This document shows positions 37,339 to 46,719 of a stretch of 64,000 nt of DNA, piece by piece. The stretch spans positions 8,084-72,083 of the forward strand of contig CAYTCZ010000003.1 of NCBI GenBank assembly GCA_964436315.1. The letters run 5' to 3'. The notes beneath the pieces are model-generated. The model had not been told where the DNA came from. It saw only the letters and a list, made by a program, of their open reading frames with translations, and made no database searches. Positions within the stretch are counted from its first letter, which is position 1; each line of letters begins with the position of its first letter. The position numbers and the translations under genes were made by a program. The DNA comes from CAYTCZ01 sp964436315. GTDB taxonomy: Bacteria; Actinomycetota; Thermoleophilia; Gaiellales; Gaiellaceae.

Positions 37339-38244
37339 CTATGAGGTCCGTGCGCCGGCTCTCGCCGCCTCTTCGACGTCGACCGTGGTCAACTCGTCCT
37401 CCTCCTGTCGACGGCCCCGGCGCCGCAAGCCGAAGACGAACGCCACGGCGATAAGAATGGCGAGGATGATGAACACGAATAAGGTCGTTGCCGTTCCGAG
37501 GGCGTAGAAATCCGGCTGCAGGAAGGACGCGCCGGCGATCGCGAAGATCTCGACCGGGAGCGTGTTCTGTTGGCCCGCGAGAATCAGGACGTTCCGGTCG
37601 AACTCGTTCCATGAGAGCGTGAAGCCGAACAGGAAACAGCCGAAGAGGCCTGTCCACACCAACGGAAGCGTGACGTCCCAGAACGTCCGTAACTTGCTCG
37701 CACCGAGGTCGGCGGCTGCCTCCTCGACCGAGATGTCGTACCGGTTCCAGACCGCAACCATGACCAGGAAGCCGAAGGGCAGCGCCCACGTGACGTTCAC
37801 GCCCAGCGCCGTCTTCCACAGGGTCGTCGCCGAGCCTAGGGTGTCCCAAAAGAGCACCGTGCCGAGGCTAAGCAGTGCGCCGGGCGTCATCAGCGCCAGC
37901 AGAATCAGGGTGAACATGAGCGAGTCGCCTCGGAACCGCCGGCGGAAAGCCATGGACAGGCCGAGTGCGAGGAGCGCCACAACCAGCCCCGCAATAATGC
38001 TCACTTGCAGCGATTCGGCGGCCGCGTCACGAATCCGTTCCGCATTCGAGCGCGGGATCGCGTCCTCCGAAACGAGCGCCTCCCACCACTGAAAGCCGAA
38101 GCCCTGGATCGGGAACGTGATGTTCCCACGTGGTCCCTGCAGCGAGAGGATCGCCATCACGATCATTGGCAGGTACATGAACAGCAGGAAGATGCAGAAG
38201 TAGACGGAAAGCCCGACCTTCTCCCAATCGATTCGACGGCCCAC
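37339..38244 (-). CDS. ABC transporter permease (PotC-like)
   Basis: A 301-residue inner-membrane permease of the spermidine/putrescine type. It has six hydrophobic segments, starting FCIFLLFMYLPMIVMAILS. The coupling loop near residue 180 reads EEAAADLGASKLRTFWDVTLP, the EAA motif that docks to the ATPase. The C-terminus is an Arg- and acid-rich cytoplasmic tail. It starts two bases after the partner permease stop. The order binding protein, ATPase, permease, permease matches Pot systems. Confidence 0.88.
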   Translation of the reverse strand: MGRRIDWEKVGLSVYFCIFLLFMYLPMIVMAILSLQGPRGNITFPIQGFGFQWWEALVSEDAIPRSNAERIRDAAAESLQVSIIAGLVVALLALGLSMAFRRRFRGDSLMFTLILLALMTPGALLSLGTVLFWDTLGSATTLWKTALGVNVTWALPFGFLVMVAVWNRYDISVEEAAADLGASKLRTFWDVTLPLVWTGLFGCFLFGFTLSWNEFDRNVLILAGQQNTLPVEIFAIAGASFLQPDFYALGTATTLFVFIILAILIAVAFVFGLRRRGRRQEEDELTTVDVEEAARAGARTS

Positions 38245-38246
38245 GG

Positions 38247-39227
38247 TCAGAGCTCCTCGCGGAGGTTCGAGAGTCGCGTGAGGATGAAGACGCCGATTAG
38301 CATCACGATGACGAGGAACACCGAGGAGACCGCGGCCTGCGGGAACTGAACGGCGTTGATGTTCTGTCGGATGATCACGCCGACCGAGCTCAACTGCCCG
38401 CCGCCGATCAGGAAGTGCGTGGCCTGCTCGCCCATCGTGAGCACGAAGACGAAGATCGAGCCGATGACGATCCCCGGCATCGACTGCGGAAGAATGACCT
38501 CCCGAAACGTCTTGAACCAGTTGGCCCCGAGATCTCGGGACGCTTCGAGAGAGCTTCGGTCGATCTGAGCCAGGACGAAGAAGATCGGGGCGACCATGAA
38601 CAGGATGAAGAGCTGCACCATCGCGAGCGCGACCGCGAACTTCGAGAAGAGGAGGATGTCGAGTGGCTCGTTGATGAGCCCGAGCGACTTCAGCACGCGG
38701 TTCACCGCGCCTTCACGCCCCATCATCGGGATCCAGGCCACGGCGCGGATCACGCCGCTCGTCCAGAACGGTGCCAGGGTGATAATGAACAGGATGATCT
38801 GATTCCGGAGGCTCTTGACCTTGAACGCGAGAAAGTAAGCGATCGGGAAACCGAAGACGAGCGTCGACCCGGTGACGATCATCGAGATGAAGAGCGTCGT
38901 CTTGATCTGGTTCCAGTAGACGCTGTTCTCGAAGAGCGCTCGGTAGTTCTCGAGCGTCCAGTCCTCCTCGAAGCCGCTGATCGTCGGTGTCCAGAAGCTA
39001 ACGAGGACGATCGTTACGACCGGCGCGAGCAGGAAGAACAGGAGCCAGAGCGTGCCTGGTGCGGCCCACGCAGCTGTTACAAGACCGCTGCGACCTTCGA
39101 CGCTTCCGGACTCACCCAGGGCCCCTTCGGCCGCCAGTTGCCCACCGGAGACCGACACCTCGGGAGTGCTGCCGACGGATTGTTTTTCGTCGCGCCCGGT
39201 GCGATCAGCCTCCGAGGAGTCTGACAT
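38247..39227 (-). CDS. ABC transporter permease (PotB-like)
   Basis: A 326-residue permease. About 48 polar N-terminal residues precede the first helix (APGTLWLLFFLLAPVVTIVL). The EAA loop SLEASRDLGANWFKTFREVI lies near residue 235. The start overlaps the end of the ATPase gene by 23 nt and has a strong RBS (GGAAGGAGG). It forms a heterodimer with the PotC-like permease. Confidence 0.88.
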   Translation of the reverse strand: MSDSSEADRTGRDEKQSVGSTPEVSVSGGQLAAEGALGESGSVEGRSGLVTAAWAAPGTLWLLFFLLAPVVTIVLVSFWTPTISGFEEDWTLENYRALFENSVYWNQIKTTLFISMIVTGSTLVFGFPIAYFLAFKVKSLRNQIILFIITLAPFWTSGVIRAVAWIPMMGREGAVNRVLKSLGLINEPLDILLFSKFAVALAMVQLFILFMVAPIFFVLAQIDRSSLEASRDLGANWFKTFREVILPQSMPGIVIGSIFVFVLTMGEQATHFLIGGGQLSSVGVIIRQNINAVQFPQAAVSSVFLVIVMLIGVFILTRLSNLREEL

Positions 39228-40365
39228 CCTCCTCCTTCCAGGACAGACGCACCGTGCTCCCCTCCTTGTCGCGAAGGGCGTGATACCGGTCGTCGGAGAC
39301 TTTCGCGAGGAGGTTGCCTCCCGACTCCGACAGGAGGTGTAGCTTCACGAGGTCACCGAGATATTCGACGAACACGATCTTGCACGACATCTCATTCACT
39401 TCGTTTGAGCTCCCGGCGTCGTCCCCAACGTCGACCGCAACCGCGCGCACCGAGACTGCCGCTTCCGAGCCGAGCGCGCGATCATTCGCGCTGGCCTGAG
39501 CGCTGATTCTCCCGTCCCGGGTTTCGATGACGAGCCGGTCTCCGTCGCGCGACGTGATCTTGCCGCGCAGGATGTTGTTATCGCCCATGAACCCGGCGAC
39601 GATCTCGTTGGTCGGCTTGGTCGTGATCGTCACGGGATCGCCGTCCTGCTCGATCCGCCCCTCGTACATGACGATGATGCGATCGCCGACGGCCAGAGCT
39701 TCCTCCTGATCGTGGGTGACGTGAATGAACATGAGGCCCGTCTGCCGCTGGAGGTTGCGGAGTTCGACGCGCATTCGTAGTCGGAGCAGTCGGTCGACGT
39801 CGCCGAGAGGTTCGTCAAGCAGCAGTGCTTTGGGGTCGGTGACGAGCACGCGGGCGAGCGCAACTCGCTGCTGCTGACCACCGGACAGCGCTCCCGGCTT
39901 TCGGTCTGCAAGAGCCTCGAGGCCGACCATCTCAAGCGTCTCTAGCGCCTTCTGTCGTCGCTGTTCTTTTCCGACGCCGTGCATCTTGAGGCCGAACTCG
40001 ACGTTCCCGAGCACGCTCTTATGCGGGAAAAGTGCGAAGTGCTGGAACACCGTCGTCGTGGGCCGCTTGTCGGGCGCAAGGTCGTTGAGTCGCTCACCGT
40101 CGAGGAGAACGTCTCCCGACGTCGGCGTCTCGTGCCCACCGATCATCCGAAGGGTCGTGGTCTTGCCACAGCCGGATGGCCCGAGCAGAACGACGTACTC
40201 GCCGTGGTCGATGTGCAGGTTGATCGAGTCGACGGCGACGACGCGCTCGCCGTGATGGCCGCTGAAGAGCTTCGTGAGGTTGCGAAGCTCGAGACCCGAG
40301 CCCGCAGGTACGTCGGAGGGGGCGGTTCCCGCCGCCCCCTCCGTCGCCGTAGCCTGCCCTGTCAT
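39205..40365 (-). CDS. ABC transporter ATP-binding protein (PotA-like)
   Basis: A 386-residue ATPase. Walker A GPSGCGKTT is near residue 60, the signature LSGGQQQRVALARVL near 155, Walker B ALLLDEPLGDVD, switch His in VTHDQEE, and a C-terminal TOBE-type regulatory domain from about residue 255. The D-loop Asp of the usual LGALD reads GDVD. ATG at 40365 follows the binding-protein stop by two bases, preferred over an upstream in-frame start inside that gene. It probably powers uptake of a polyamine- or ureide-like substrate. Confidence 0.9.
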   Translation of the reverse strand: MTGQATATEGAAGTAPSDVPAGSGLELRNLTKLFSGHHGERVVAVDSINLHIDHGEYVVLLGPSGCGKTTTLRMIGGHETPTSGDVLLDGERLNDLAPDKRPTTTVFQHFALFPHKSVLGNVEFGLKMHGVGKEQRRQKALETLEMVGLEALADRKPGALSGGQQQRVALARVLVTDPKALLLDEPLGDVDRLLRLRMRVELRNLQRQTGLMFIHVTHDQEEALAVGDRIIVMYEGRIEQDGDPVTITTKPTNEIVAGFMGDNNILRGKITSRDGDRLVIETRDGRISAQASANDRALGSEAAVSVRAVAVDVGDDAGSSNEVNEMSCKIVFVEYLGDLVKLHLLSESGGNLLAKVSDDRYHALRDKEGSTVRLSWKEEDVRLLGG

Positions 40366-40367
40366 CG

Positions 40368-42002
40368 CTACCCGAGGAACTCCTGCCAGCGCTGGATCTG
40401 GTACTCCTGCTCGTCGAAGAAGGAGTTCCACGTCCGGTAGTTACACGCACGCTCGAGGAACGAGCCGCCGTCGCGGATCTCGCCCTCCTTGATGTCGTCA
40501 GGATTGCCAAGAATTCCCGGCAGATCGCGGGCGGCGGGCTCGCCACCGATCCAGTAGGCGAACTCGTCCGGATCCGCAACTCGCTGGAGACTCTCGATGT
40601 TCCCGTTGTAGTAGCCCTGCCGCATCATGATGTTGGCGGGCTCACCCGAGTTCCACCAGTTGATGTAGTCGTAGACCGCCTGGAGCTTGCTCGGATCCTC
40701 GACATGCGCCGGGATTGCGTGGCCACCCGACCAGCCGCGGAAGCCCTCGGGAGGCGCCGCGTACCGGATCGGGAAGGCCTGCGCCGCGAGCAACGCCACT
40801 GCGGGCGACCACATCGACTCGATCACGACCTCACCCGAACTCATGAGGCTGACCGATTCGTCGAAGCTCGTCCAGAAGGCGCGGAACTGACCCTGGTCTT
40901 TCAGCTCGAGGAGGATCTCGATGAGCGCATCGATCTCCTCGCGCGTCATGTTGCCCATACTGCCGAACGTCACGAGACCCAGGGCCTCTGCGGCGCTGCC
41001 GGTGTCCTGCATCCCGATACCCGGGTCGTTGAGGACCGCGACCCGTCCGTTCCACTCGGGATTGAACAGCTCGCCCCAGGAAACCTGGTCGGCCTCGAGG
41101 GTGATCACGTCGTTGTTGTAGCCCATCGAGTCCATGTTGATGTTCGACGGGACGCCGCTGACGTAGCTGGGCTCTGGGCCGGCCTCCTCCTCGGTCGACT
41201 CGTCGATCCACGTGACCATGACACCGTCGAGCTCCGTGGGCGTCTCGGACGAGGTTGGCCACTGGCCGGTTCCGTCGGGATCGAGGTAGATCTTCCGGAA
41301 CGGCGCGTCGCCGTCACCGAATTGGCAGTTCGGATCGCCCGGCGTGTGCTTGCCCTTCTTCCACAGCGGGTTGATCTCGTCCCAGAACTCGAGTCGCGCG
41401 ATCTCGGCCGGTTGCATCGTGCCGGCCGGCCAGATCTGGTCGTACATGTAGTGGTAGCCCGAGAAGATGTCGAACGTATCCGGCTGCGTGATGCCGACAT
41501 TAACCATGTCGAACGAGCTCGGGTTGACGTCGAACTGAAGCGTGAAGCCAAGCGCCGCCTCGGCGGCCTCCCTGATCGGATCGATCAGGTCGACGCCGAG
41601 ACCATGAACACGGATCGTTCCGGTGAATGGCGGGACCTCGGCTGGAGCCTCTGCAGGTGCCGGCTCAGCCGGGGCCGGCTCAGCCGGGGCCGGCTCGGCA
41701 GGTGCCGGCTCCGCAGGCTCGGCCGGTGCTGGCTCTGCAGGTTCGGCCGGCGGGGGCGCCGCGGAATCATCGTCGCCGCCGCAGGCAGCAAACAGCGATC
41801 CGAGCCCTACTGCCGTCGCCATTGCCATGCCGCCCTTGACGAGCTGGCGCCTGGTCATCCCACGCGCGGAGAGCTCGCGGTCGAGCTGGTCGTTCAGCTC
41901 CTTCTTCCGAGTATGCCGAGCCTCGGCCCTCTTGTGGCGCTCAGCTCTCATCTCGGCCTTGCGCTCCTCGTTCTCGTGCCACTGCCGCTCTACATCATCC
42001 AT
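40368..42002 (-). CDS. Polyamine-type ABC substrate-binding lipoprotein with cytoplasmic extension
   Basis: A 544-residue PotD-like protein. About 48 charged residues precede a twin-arginine-like signal (TRRQLVKGGMAMATAVGLGS) and lipobox LFAAC (Cys near residue 75). A low-complexity linker of EPAPA repeats spans about residues 85-120. The binding domain follows, from FTGTIRVHGLGVDLIDPIRE to the end. Family members are 340-400 residues, so the N-terminal extension and linker are unusual. It would be a lipid-anchored receptor for the permease genes downstream. A strong RBS (GAAAGGAG) is present. Confidence 0.87.
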   Translation of the reverse strand: MDDVERQWHENEERKAEMRAERHKRAEARHTRKKELNDQLDRELSARGMTRRQLVKGGMAMATAVGLGSLFAACGGDDDSAAPPPAEPAEPAPAEPAEPAPAEPAPAEPAPAEPAPAEAPAEVPPFTGTIRVHGLGVDLIDPIREAAEAALGFTLQFDVNPSSFDMVNVGITQPDTFDIFSGYHYMYDQIWPAGTMQPAEIARLEFWDEINPLWKKGKHTPGDPNCQFGDGDAPFRKIYLDPDGTGQWPTSSETPTELDGVMVTWIDESTEEEAGPEPSYVSGVPSNINMDSMGYNNDVITLEADQVSWGELFNPEWNGRVAVLNDPGIGMQDTGSAAEALGLVTFGSMGNMTREEIDALIEILLELKDQGQFRAFWTSFDESVSLMSSGEVVIESMWSPAVALLAAQAFPIRYAAPPEGFRGWSGGHAIPAHVEDPSKLQAVYDYINWWNSGEPANIMMRQGYYNGNIESLQRVADPDEFAYWIGGEPAARDLPGILGNPDDIKEGEIRDGGSFLERACNYRTWNSFFDEQEYQIQRWQEFLG

Positions 42003-42118
42003 GCACGGCTCCTTTCTCCTCGCCGGCTTGCGCGCTAAACCTTTTGACGCAGCAGGAATCGACCTCTCGGCACTCCGGGCCGCTCCCTACCGCACGCTCC
42101 TCGCACACTGCGCATGTG

Positions 42119-42147
42119 TTTTTATCGGCTCAATACCTCCCCGTCAA
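42119..42147 (-). promoter_or_regulatory. Candidate promoter of the ABC transporter operon
   Basis: On the minus strand TTGACG is followed by a 17-nt spacer and TAAAAA, about 115 nt upstream of the binding-protein start. Spacing and the -35 box fit a housekeeping sigma factor. The rest of 42003-42285 shows no gene. Confidence 0.4.
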
Positions 42148-42285
42148 TTCGGAACAACCGGATCCTGCGCCGCCGATCCCTCCGACCGCGGTCTAGAGGG
42201 TGTTGATCGGCCACTGAATACGACGTTTCGCACGTGATTTAGTTTGTCGAAGGGGTATCTCGACACACTGTGAGCGCGCCGGAAC

Positions 42286-43254
42286 CTAGTAGATGCGCCG
42301 AACGATCAGGAATGCGAGGGGAACGCCCGCAGCGAGTATCAGATACGGCGCGACGCTCGTCAGGCGCTCGCGTTCCCGCGAGACCGCAGTAGGGCCATCG
42401 CCGGCGTATGCGCGCACCGCGGCAGCGATCGCATCGAACTCACTTTCGCCGAAGACACGTCCGCCGGGGGCCATAGAGGCCAGATGCGCCACAGACGAGT
42501 CGCTCGACCGATCTGGCTGGTAGGCAGGGTCTTCGCGTCCGTTCGCCAAGTAGATTCGATCCTCGGAGCTCCAGAGGCGCACGAGGATGACGGCGACACC
42601 GGCCTCCTCCAGAGTCTCACGAACCTCGTCGGCGTCAAAAGGGCGCGTTTCAGTGTCAGTCAGCACGATGACGAGCCGTCTCGCGGACTCGCGAGAGAAG
42701 TAGTTGTCCGTCGCCAGCGCTGCGATGCTCCCAAAGTCGGTCGCACGGATGTGCTCGCTTCCGGACGGACGCGGCCGGTCGACGCCTACCGCCCGTTGCA
42801 TCACCCCACTAAAAGCGTTCAGGTTCGTCGTCGGAAAGAGGTGTGGAAGTGGACGATCAGTCATCGAGGCAACGCCGGCTGGAACGTTCGCCAGTTCACC
42901 TCGGAGATTCAGGCCCATACTGATCGCGCGATCAAAGCGCGTCGGATCACCTGGTGTCGGGGCAGCGAGCATCGATCTCGACGCGTCTACGAGGAAGAAA
43001 GCCTCAATGTCGGTCCGTGCCTTCATGGTTTGTGTCGAACGTATGATCGGCTGCGCGGCGGCGAGTCCGGCGAGCACGAAAAACCCGACGGTCGCACACG
43101 CGAAGCTCCGATGAGCCTTTAGGGGAGGCGCTCGAAGACCGAGGCTCCGGCGGAGCGACTCGGCGTGGCGCTCACGAATCAGGGCGGCCCCGAGCGGGAC
43201 AAATGCCAGGAGCACCACCAGCGCAGCGAGTGGGGTCAGAAACGAGACGCTCAA
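42286..43254 (-). CDS. vWA-domain membrane protein (BatA/BatB-like)
   Basis: A 322-residue protein with two N-terminal helices (PLAALVVLLAFVPLGAALI; ATVGFFVLAGLAAA). A vWA domain with the MIDAS start FFLVDASRSML follows at about residue 87, and a C-terminal helix (APYLILAAGVPLAFLIV). The later MIDAS Asp is in VIVLTDTETRPF. TTG at 43254 lies one base after the upstream stop, indicating coupling. It is the last gene of a MoxR-DUF58-vWA operon of the Bat/aerotolerance type. Its role, perhaps in envelope complex assembly, is not established. Confidence 0.8.
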   Translation of the reverse strand: MSVSFLTPLAALVVLLAFVPLGAALIRERHAESLRRSLGLRAPPLKAHRSFACATVGFFVLAGLAAAQPIIRSTQTMKARTDIEAFFLVDASRSMLAAPTPGDPTRFDRAISMGLNLRGELANVPAGVASMTDRPLPHLFPTTNLNAFSGVMQRAVGVDRPRPSGSEHIRATDFGSIAALATDNYFSRESARRLVIVLTDTETRPFDADEVRETLEEAGVAVILVRLWSSEDRIYLANGREDPAYQPDRSSDSSVAHLASMAPGGRVFGESEFDAIAAAVRAYAGDGPTAVSRERERLTSVAPYLILAAGVPLAFLIVRRIY

Positions 43255-43255
43255 G

Positions 43256-43870
43256 CTAGAACCCCGATCCCTCTGGCTCGGCGCCCGTGCTTCTCACGCC
43301 TTCGCCGCCCTCTTCGCGAGCCGCTTGCTCCTGCTGGCGATTCAGGATCCGAAGCAGAACTTCGAGGTTGAACTTCGCCTCTTCGTTTTCAGGATCGAGC
43401 CGGACTGCCTCCTGGAACGACTGCAGGCTGAGCTGCTGGAGCCGAGGAACGCCCCGTGGGTCCAGCGTCGAATCGACGAACAACAGGACTCCGTTCATGT
43501 TGGCGGCCAGCGACCGACGCTCGGCGTCTACACCCTCACGCGCAAGCCGGGTCAGGATGCTCTCGGCTTCCGCGTGGTTGGCTAACGCGACCTCGAGCGG
43601 CGGGTCGGTTTGGCGGGTCATTTCGAAAAGGGCCAGAGCTCGCAGGAAATCGCGGTCGTCTCCGGTGCCGAGGAGGGCGTCGCCAACACGGGTGCGCGTC
43701 CCTCCTTTCTCCTCGTCGACGGCCGTGACCGTGCCGGTCGCCACCGCGGCGGCCGCGGCTTCGAGATCGTCCTTCGTCGTGAAAATGGCGTTCGCAAGGA
43801 GGACAAGGGCGGCAGCCGCCCCGAGGGCCAGCGTTGCGACGATGAGGAAGCGGAAGTGCCGTTTGATCAT
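43256..43870 (-). CDS. Membrane-anchored TPR-like protein of the Bat operon
   Basis: A 204-residue protein with one N-terminal helix (FLIVATLALGAAAALVLLANA). A helical region follows, ending in a TPR-like pair: QSFQEAVRLDPENEEAKFNL near residue 150. It has an acidic or Gln-rich C-terminus. The ATG overlaps the upstream stop by 4 nt. Its position matches the TPR member (BatC-like) of bat operons. Confidence 0.7.
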   Translation of the reverse strand: MIKRHFRFLIVATLALGAAAALVLLANAIFTTKDDLEAAAAAVATGTVTAVDEEKGGTRTRVGDALLGTGDDRDFLRALALFEMTRQTDPPLEVALANHAEAESILTRLAREGVDAERRSLAANMNGVLLFVDSTLDPRGVPRLQQLSLQSFQEAVRLDPENEEAKFNLEVLLRILNRQQEQAAREEGGEGVRSTGAEPEGSGF

Positions 43871-44841
43871 CGCGCCCCCTCCGGCGAGGTCGAGCGCCAT
43901 CGCAGTGGCACACCAAACAGTTCCCCGGCACCCAATCCCAACGCCAAGAGAACGATGACCGAAATCAGACCCCACATCACGGCGGCATCGTCGACAGCGT
44001 CATCGCCCGCCGTCGTCGCGAGTGCAGTGGACTCGACAACGGCGCCACTCTCACCAAGGATCTGGCGATACAACGCCTGATCACCTTCGAGCGAAGGAGG
44101 CAGGCCGACGATCTGGAGGTCGATAGCAAGTCGGACGTACGACGTCAGCTCCTGGATGAGCCGAGGCAGATCCGATTCGTCCTCTGCGAGGTCGCTGATG
44201 AGCAGAACGCGCGCGTCTTCGATGCCATCCCGTTCGATGGCCTCACGGGCCAGTTCGAGACCTGACGAGATCCTGGTGCCGCTGCTGAATTTCCTGAGCC
44301 ACGGGCTGAACGGGTACTCGATCGGCGACGGTGCGCCGGGAGACGTAAACCCGTGGAGATAGGGTCTCGGTCTTGCAGCCGGGTCTTCGTTCGGCCGGAA
44401 GAAGCGTATGAAGGGCTCGAGTTCGGCGGCGTTCGTATCGGGCGGTAGCGCTTCCTCTGCAATCTCGGAGAAAACGACGAGCCCGATCTTCCGATCGTCG
44501 CCGGAGCTGGCGATTCCCTGAAGCGTGCGAGCGATCTCTCCGTAGACAAGGTCGGAGATGCTCGTTGAGAAGTCGAGCACGACGACCGTGCTCGAGTCTG
44601 GCGCAAGGAAGTCGCCGATCGTCTCCTTTGGACGACTGACGAGTGCCGTAGAGAGTGCGAGGAGGCCGACAAGAAACACAGCGATGCCCGCCCGCACCGC
44701 TGCCGTGCGTCGCGCCCCCCGGCGAAGAGACGGAGTATCGGCCAGCGGGATGGACGCAGTTCGGCCCCGCAACGTCGATGCGAGCCCCACTCCCACGAGC
44801 AGCACGAGAACGGGAATCAGCCAGTACGCCGGGACGATCAC
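43867..44841 (-). CDS. vWA-domain membrane protein (BatA/BatB-like)
   Basis: A 324-residue protein with two N-terminal helices and a vWA MIDAS (VVVLDFSTSISD, about residue 83). The second motif is LLISDLAEDESD, and a C-terminal helix (MWGLISVIVLLALGLGAG) follows. The GTG start overlaps the upstream stop by 4 nt. Two vWA proteins in one operon are typical of Bat clusters. Confidence 0.78.
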   Translation of the reverse strand: MIVPAYWLIPVLVLLVGVGLASTLRGRTASIPLADTPSLRRGARRTAAVRAGIAVFLVGLLALSTALVSRPKETIGDFLAPDSSTVVVLDFSTSISDLVYGEIARTLQGIASSGDDRKIGLVVFSEIAEEALPPDTNAAELEPFIRFFRPNEDPAARPRPYLHGFTSPGAPSPIEYPFSPWLRKFSSGTRISSGLELAREAIERDGIEDARVLLISDLAEDESDLPRLIQELTSYVRLAIDLQIVGLPPSLEGDQALYRQILGESGAVVESTALATTAGDDAVDDAAVMWGLISVIVLLALGLGAGELFGVPLRWRSTSPEGAR

Positions 44842-45767
44842 GCGGCCTCCTCGAGGGCCTGCCTGACCCCCGCTATGAGATCTCGAACAGCGTCTTGCTC
44901 CGGTGTCGCCGGTGACCATGCGAGTCGTCGCGCCTGTCGGGCGAGGTCAGGAATCCCCGCTGCCTCGAGAGCACGCGACAGCGAGTCGAGTGCCTGCCGC
45001 GCCTCGTCTCGCTCCCACGATGGGAGAGCCTCGAGCGCCGTCAGGGCACCTTCGAGCGGTGAGCTTTCCTCGCTCGCCGGCTCGTCCGATTCCTCGGGCC
45101 GGGGAGCAGACCCCCAGAGCTTCCAGCCGGCCCCCGCACCGACGCCGACCACGAGAGCAGCCGCGACGCCGAGGAAGAGCCAACCAAGGAAGTCCGGATT
45201 GATCCGGTAGGTCGGTTCCGCTTCGCCGGTCGAGACGGCCGCCAACTCCGGCTGGACGAGGTCCGCGTCGGCGACCCTAGGAACGATCGTGACCTCGGGC
45301 CAATCCACGAAGTCCCCGCCCTGCGAAGCAACCCCGTCGATGCGGTCGATCCACCTGACGCTGACCCTGGGAAAACGGATGGCTTCTTCGCTCGCGACGC
45401 ACGCGAGTTCGCGACACTGAAGCGGGTACTCGAAGCGAATGAAGCTCAAGTCACCGACGTCGGTGCGCGTGATTGTCGGCGGCGCCAGTTGCGTAAACGG
45501 AGGGAAACGAGCTTCGAGCACCCTCACGGAGTTCGCGTCCGCGCGCTCCACCTCGACGCGGAAGTCGAGGGTCGCGACGAGACGGTCTCCGACGCGGCTT
45601 GGTTCCGGCGTGATCCCCGTCGTTACAACCACCGCTCGAGTCCCTTCCCCGACAGAAGCTGAAACGACGCTCTCCGCTCCTCCTGGTGAGCTCACGACGA
45701 CGATCGCTGCGACGGCACCTGCCGTGATGAGCGCGACGAGGCCGATCAAGACGCCTCGCTTCACCAT
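44838..45767 (-). CDS. BatD-like membrane protein
   Basis: A 309-residue protein. An N-terminal signal-anchor helix (GVLIGLVALITAGAVAAIVV) leads to a beta-rich extracytoplasmic domain of about 170 residues (VGDRLVATLDFRVEVERADA). A helix near residue 200 (FLGWLFLGVAAALVVGVGAG) and a helical cytoplasmic tail follow. Placement between DUF58 and vWA genes fits BatD. The start overlaps the DUF58 gene by 7 nt. Confidence 0.65.
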   Translation of the reverse strand: MVKRGVLIGLVALITAGAVAAIVVVSSPGGAESVVSASVGEGTRAVVVTTGITPEPSRVGDRLVATLDFRVEVERADANSVRVLEARFPPFTQLAPPTITRTDVGDLSFIRFEYPLQCRELACVASEEAIRFPRVSVRWIDRIDGVASQGGDFVDWPEVTIVPRVADADLVQPELAAVSTGEAEPTYRINPDFLGWLFLGVAAALVVGVGAGAGWKLWGSAPRPEESDEPASEESSPLEGALTALEALPSWERDEARQALDSLSRALEAAGIPDLARQARRLAWSPATPEQDAVRDLIAGVRQALEEAA

Positions 45768-46714
45768 GCGATCCGCCCGGCTCCCTGTCGAGCTTCGGAC
45801 CAGTCGAGAAACTCGCCCAAGATGTCCGCCTGGCGCTCATCGCTGAGCATGACCCAGTCGAGGCCCATCGCAGCAAATCCGTCGAGCGTGGCCGCGTGGC
45901 GACGCTCGCTCTCGCGCCTGCGGTCCTCGGCCTCGCTCTTCGTCAGCCGCACGAAGCTCACCTGTCCGGTCACGGGTTCCGTTAGTGGGAGCACCGTTCC
46001 ATTGGCCGCGGGGAAGCTCTGCTCCCAGACCGGGTCCGAGATGATCACGGGAACAATGTCCCACTCCCTAGCGAGAGCGATCGACCAGACGATTTCGGGT
46101 GGGGACTCCAGAAAATCGGATAAGACGAAGACGAACGTTCCGGCCGGCAACGCCCGATCCGACGACGCCAGTCTCTCGAAGGCTTGAGCGATGGTGTCGC
46201 TCGGCGCGAGGAAGCTCTGCTCCTCGAGCAGTCGGTGAGTCAGCTCCCAGGGTTTCGTCTGACCATCGGGCGGATGCCAGGCCGGCTCATCCTGGGACTG
46301 TGGAATCGCCCCCCGAACGCCCGCGCCCTGATCGAAGTATCCGACCAGGCAACGCGCCTGAACAGCGCTGTCCACTATGAGGGTCGCGGCCTCGCGAATG
46401 ACGTTCGGCTTATGCAACCAGGGAAGTTCTTCCGGGTATAGACCCATCGCGGGTCGGCGATCGATCACGAGCACGACGCGCGCGACCTCCTCGGTCAGAT
46501 GCTCTCGGACGATAAATTCGTCTCTTGCGAGCGCGGACGACAGCCGAGCCGATCCACGATGGTCGATTCGCCGAACGTCGTCCCCCGGCCGATAGGGTCG
46601 CGAGCCGACGACGTCGGAGCCGGGACCACGACGGCCGGCACGCATCGTCCCGAGGCCGAGCCCGCGGATCGGGCGACGTGGAACGAGAGGAAAGGTGGGC
46701 CCGCTAGGGCTCAT
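45761..46714 (-). CDS. DUF58-domain protein
   Basis: A 317-residue protein with the DUF58 hallmark SRPYRPGDDVRRIDHRGSAR (about residues 38-57) and a vWA-like core (VARVVLVIDRRPAMGL; FVFVLSDFLESPP). DUF58 proteins always accompany MoxR ATPases. It starts six bases after the MoxR stop. Confidence 0.85.
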   Translation of the reverse strand: MSPSGPTFPLVPRRPIRGLGLGTMRAGRRGPGSDVVGSRPYRPGDDVRRIDHRGSARLSSALARDEFIVREHLTEEVARVVLVIDRRPAMGLYPEELPWLHKPNVIREAATLIVDSAVQARCLVGYFDQGAGVRGAIPQSQDEPAWHPPDGQTKPWELTHRLLEEQSFLAPSDTIAQAFERLASSDRALPAGTFVFVLSDFLESPPEIVWSIALAREWDIVPVIISDPVWEQSFPAANGTVLPLTEPVTGQVSFVRLTKSEAEDRRRESERRHAATLDGFAAMGLDWVMLSDERQADILGEFLDWSEARQGAGRIAW

Positions 46715-46719
46715 ACGAG

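Noticed and set aside
41640..41755. CRISPR-like or satellite repeat
   Set aside because: The repetition encodes the EPAPA linker of the binding protein and is explained by codon repetition. No CRISPR array was seen in the window.
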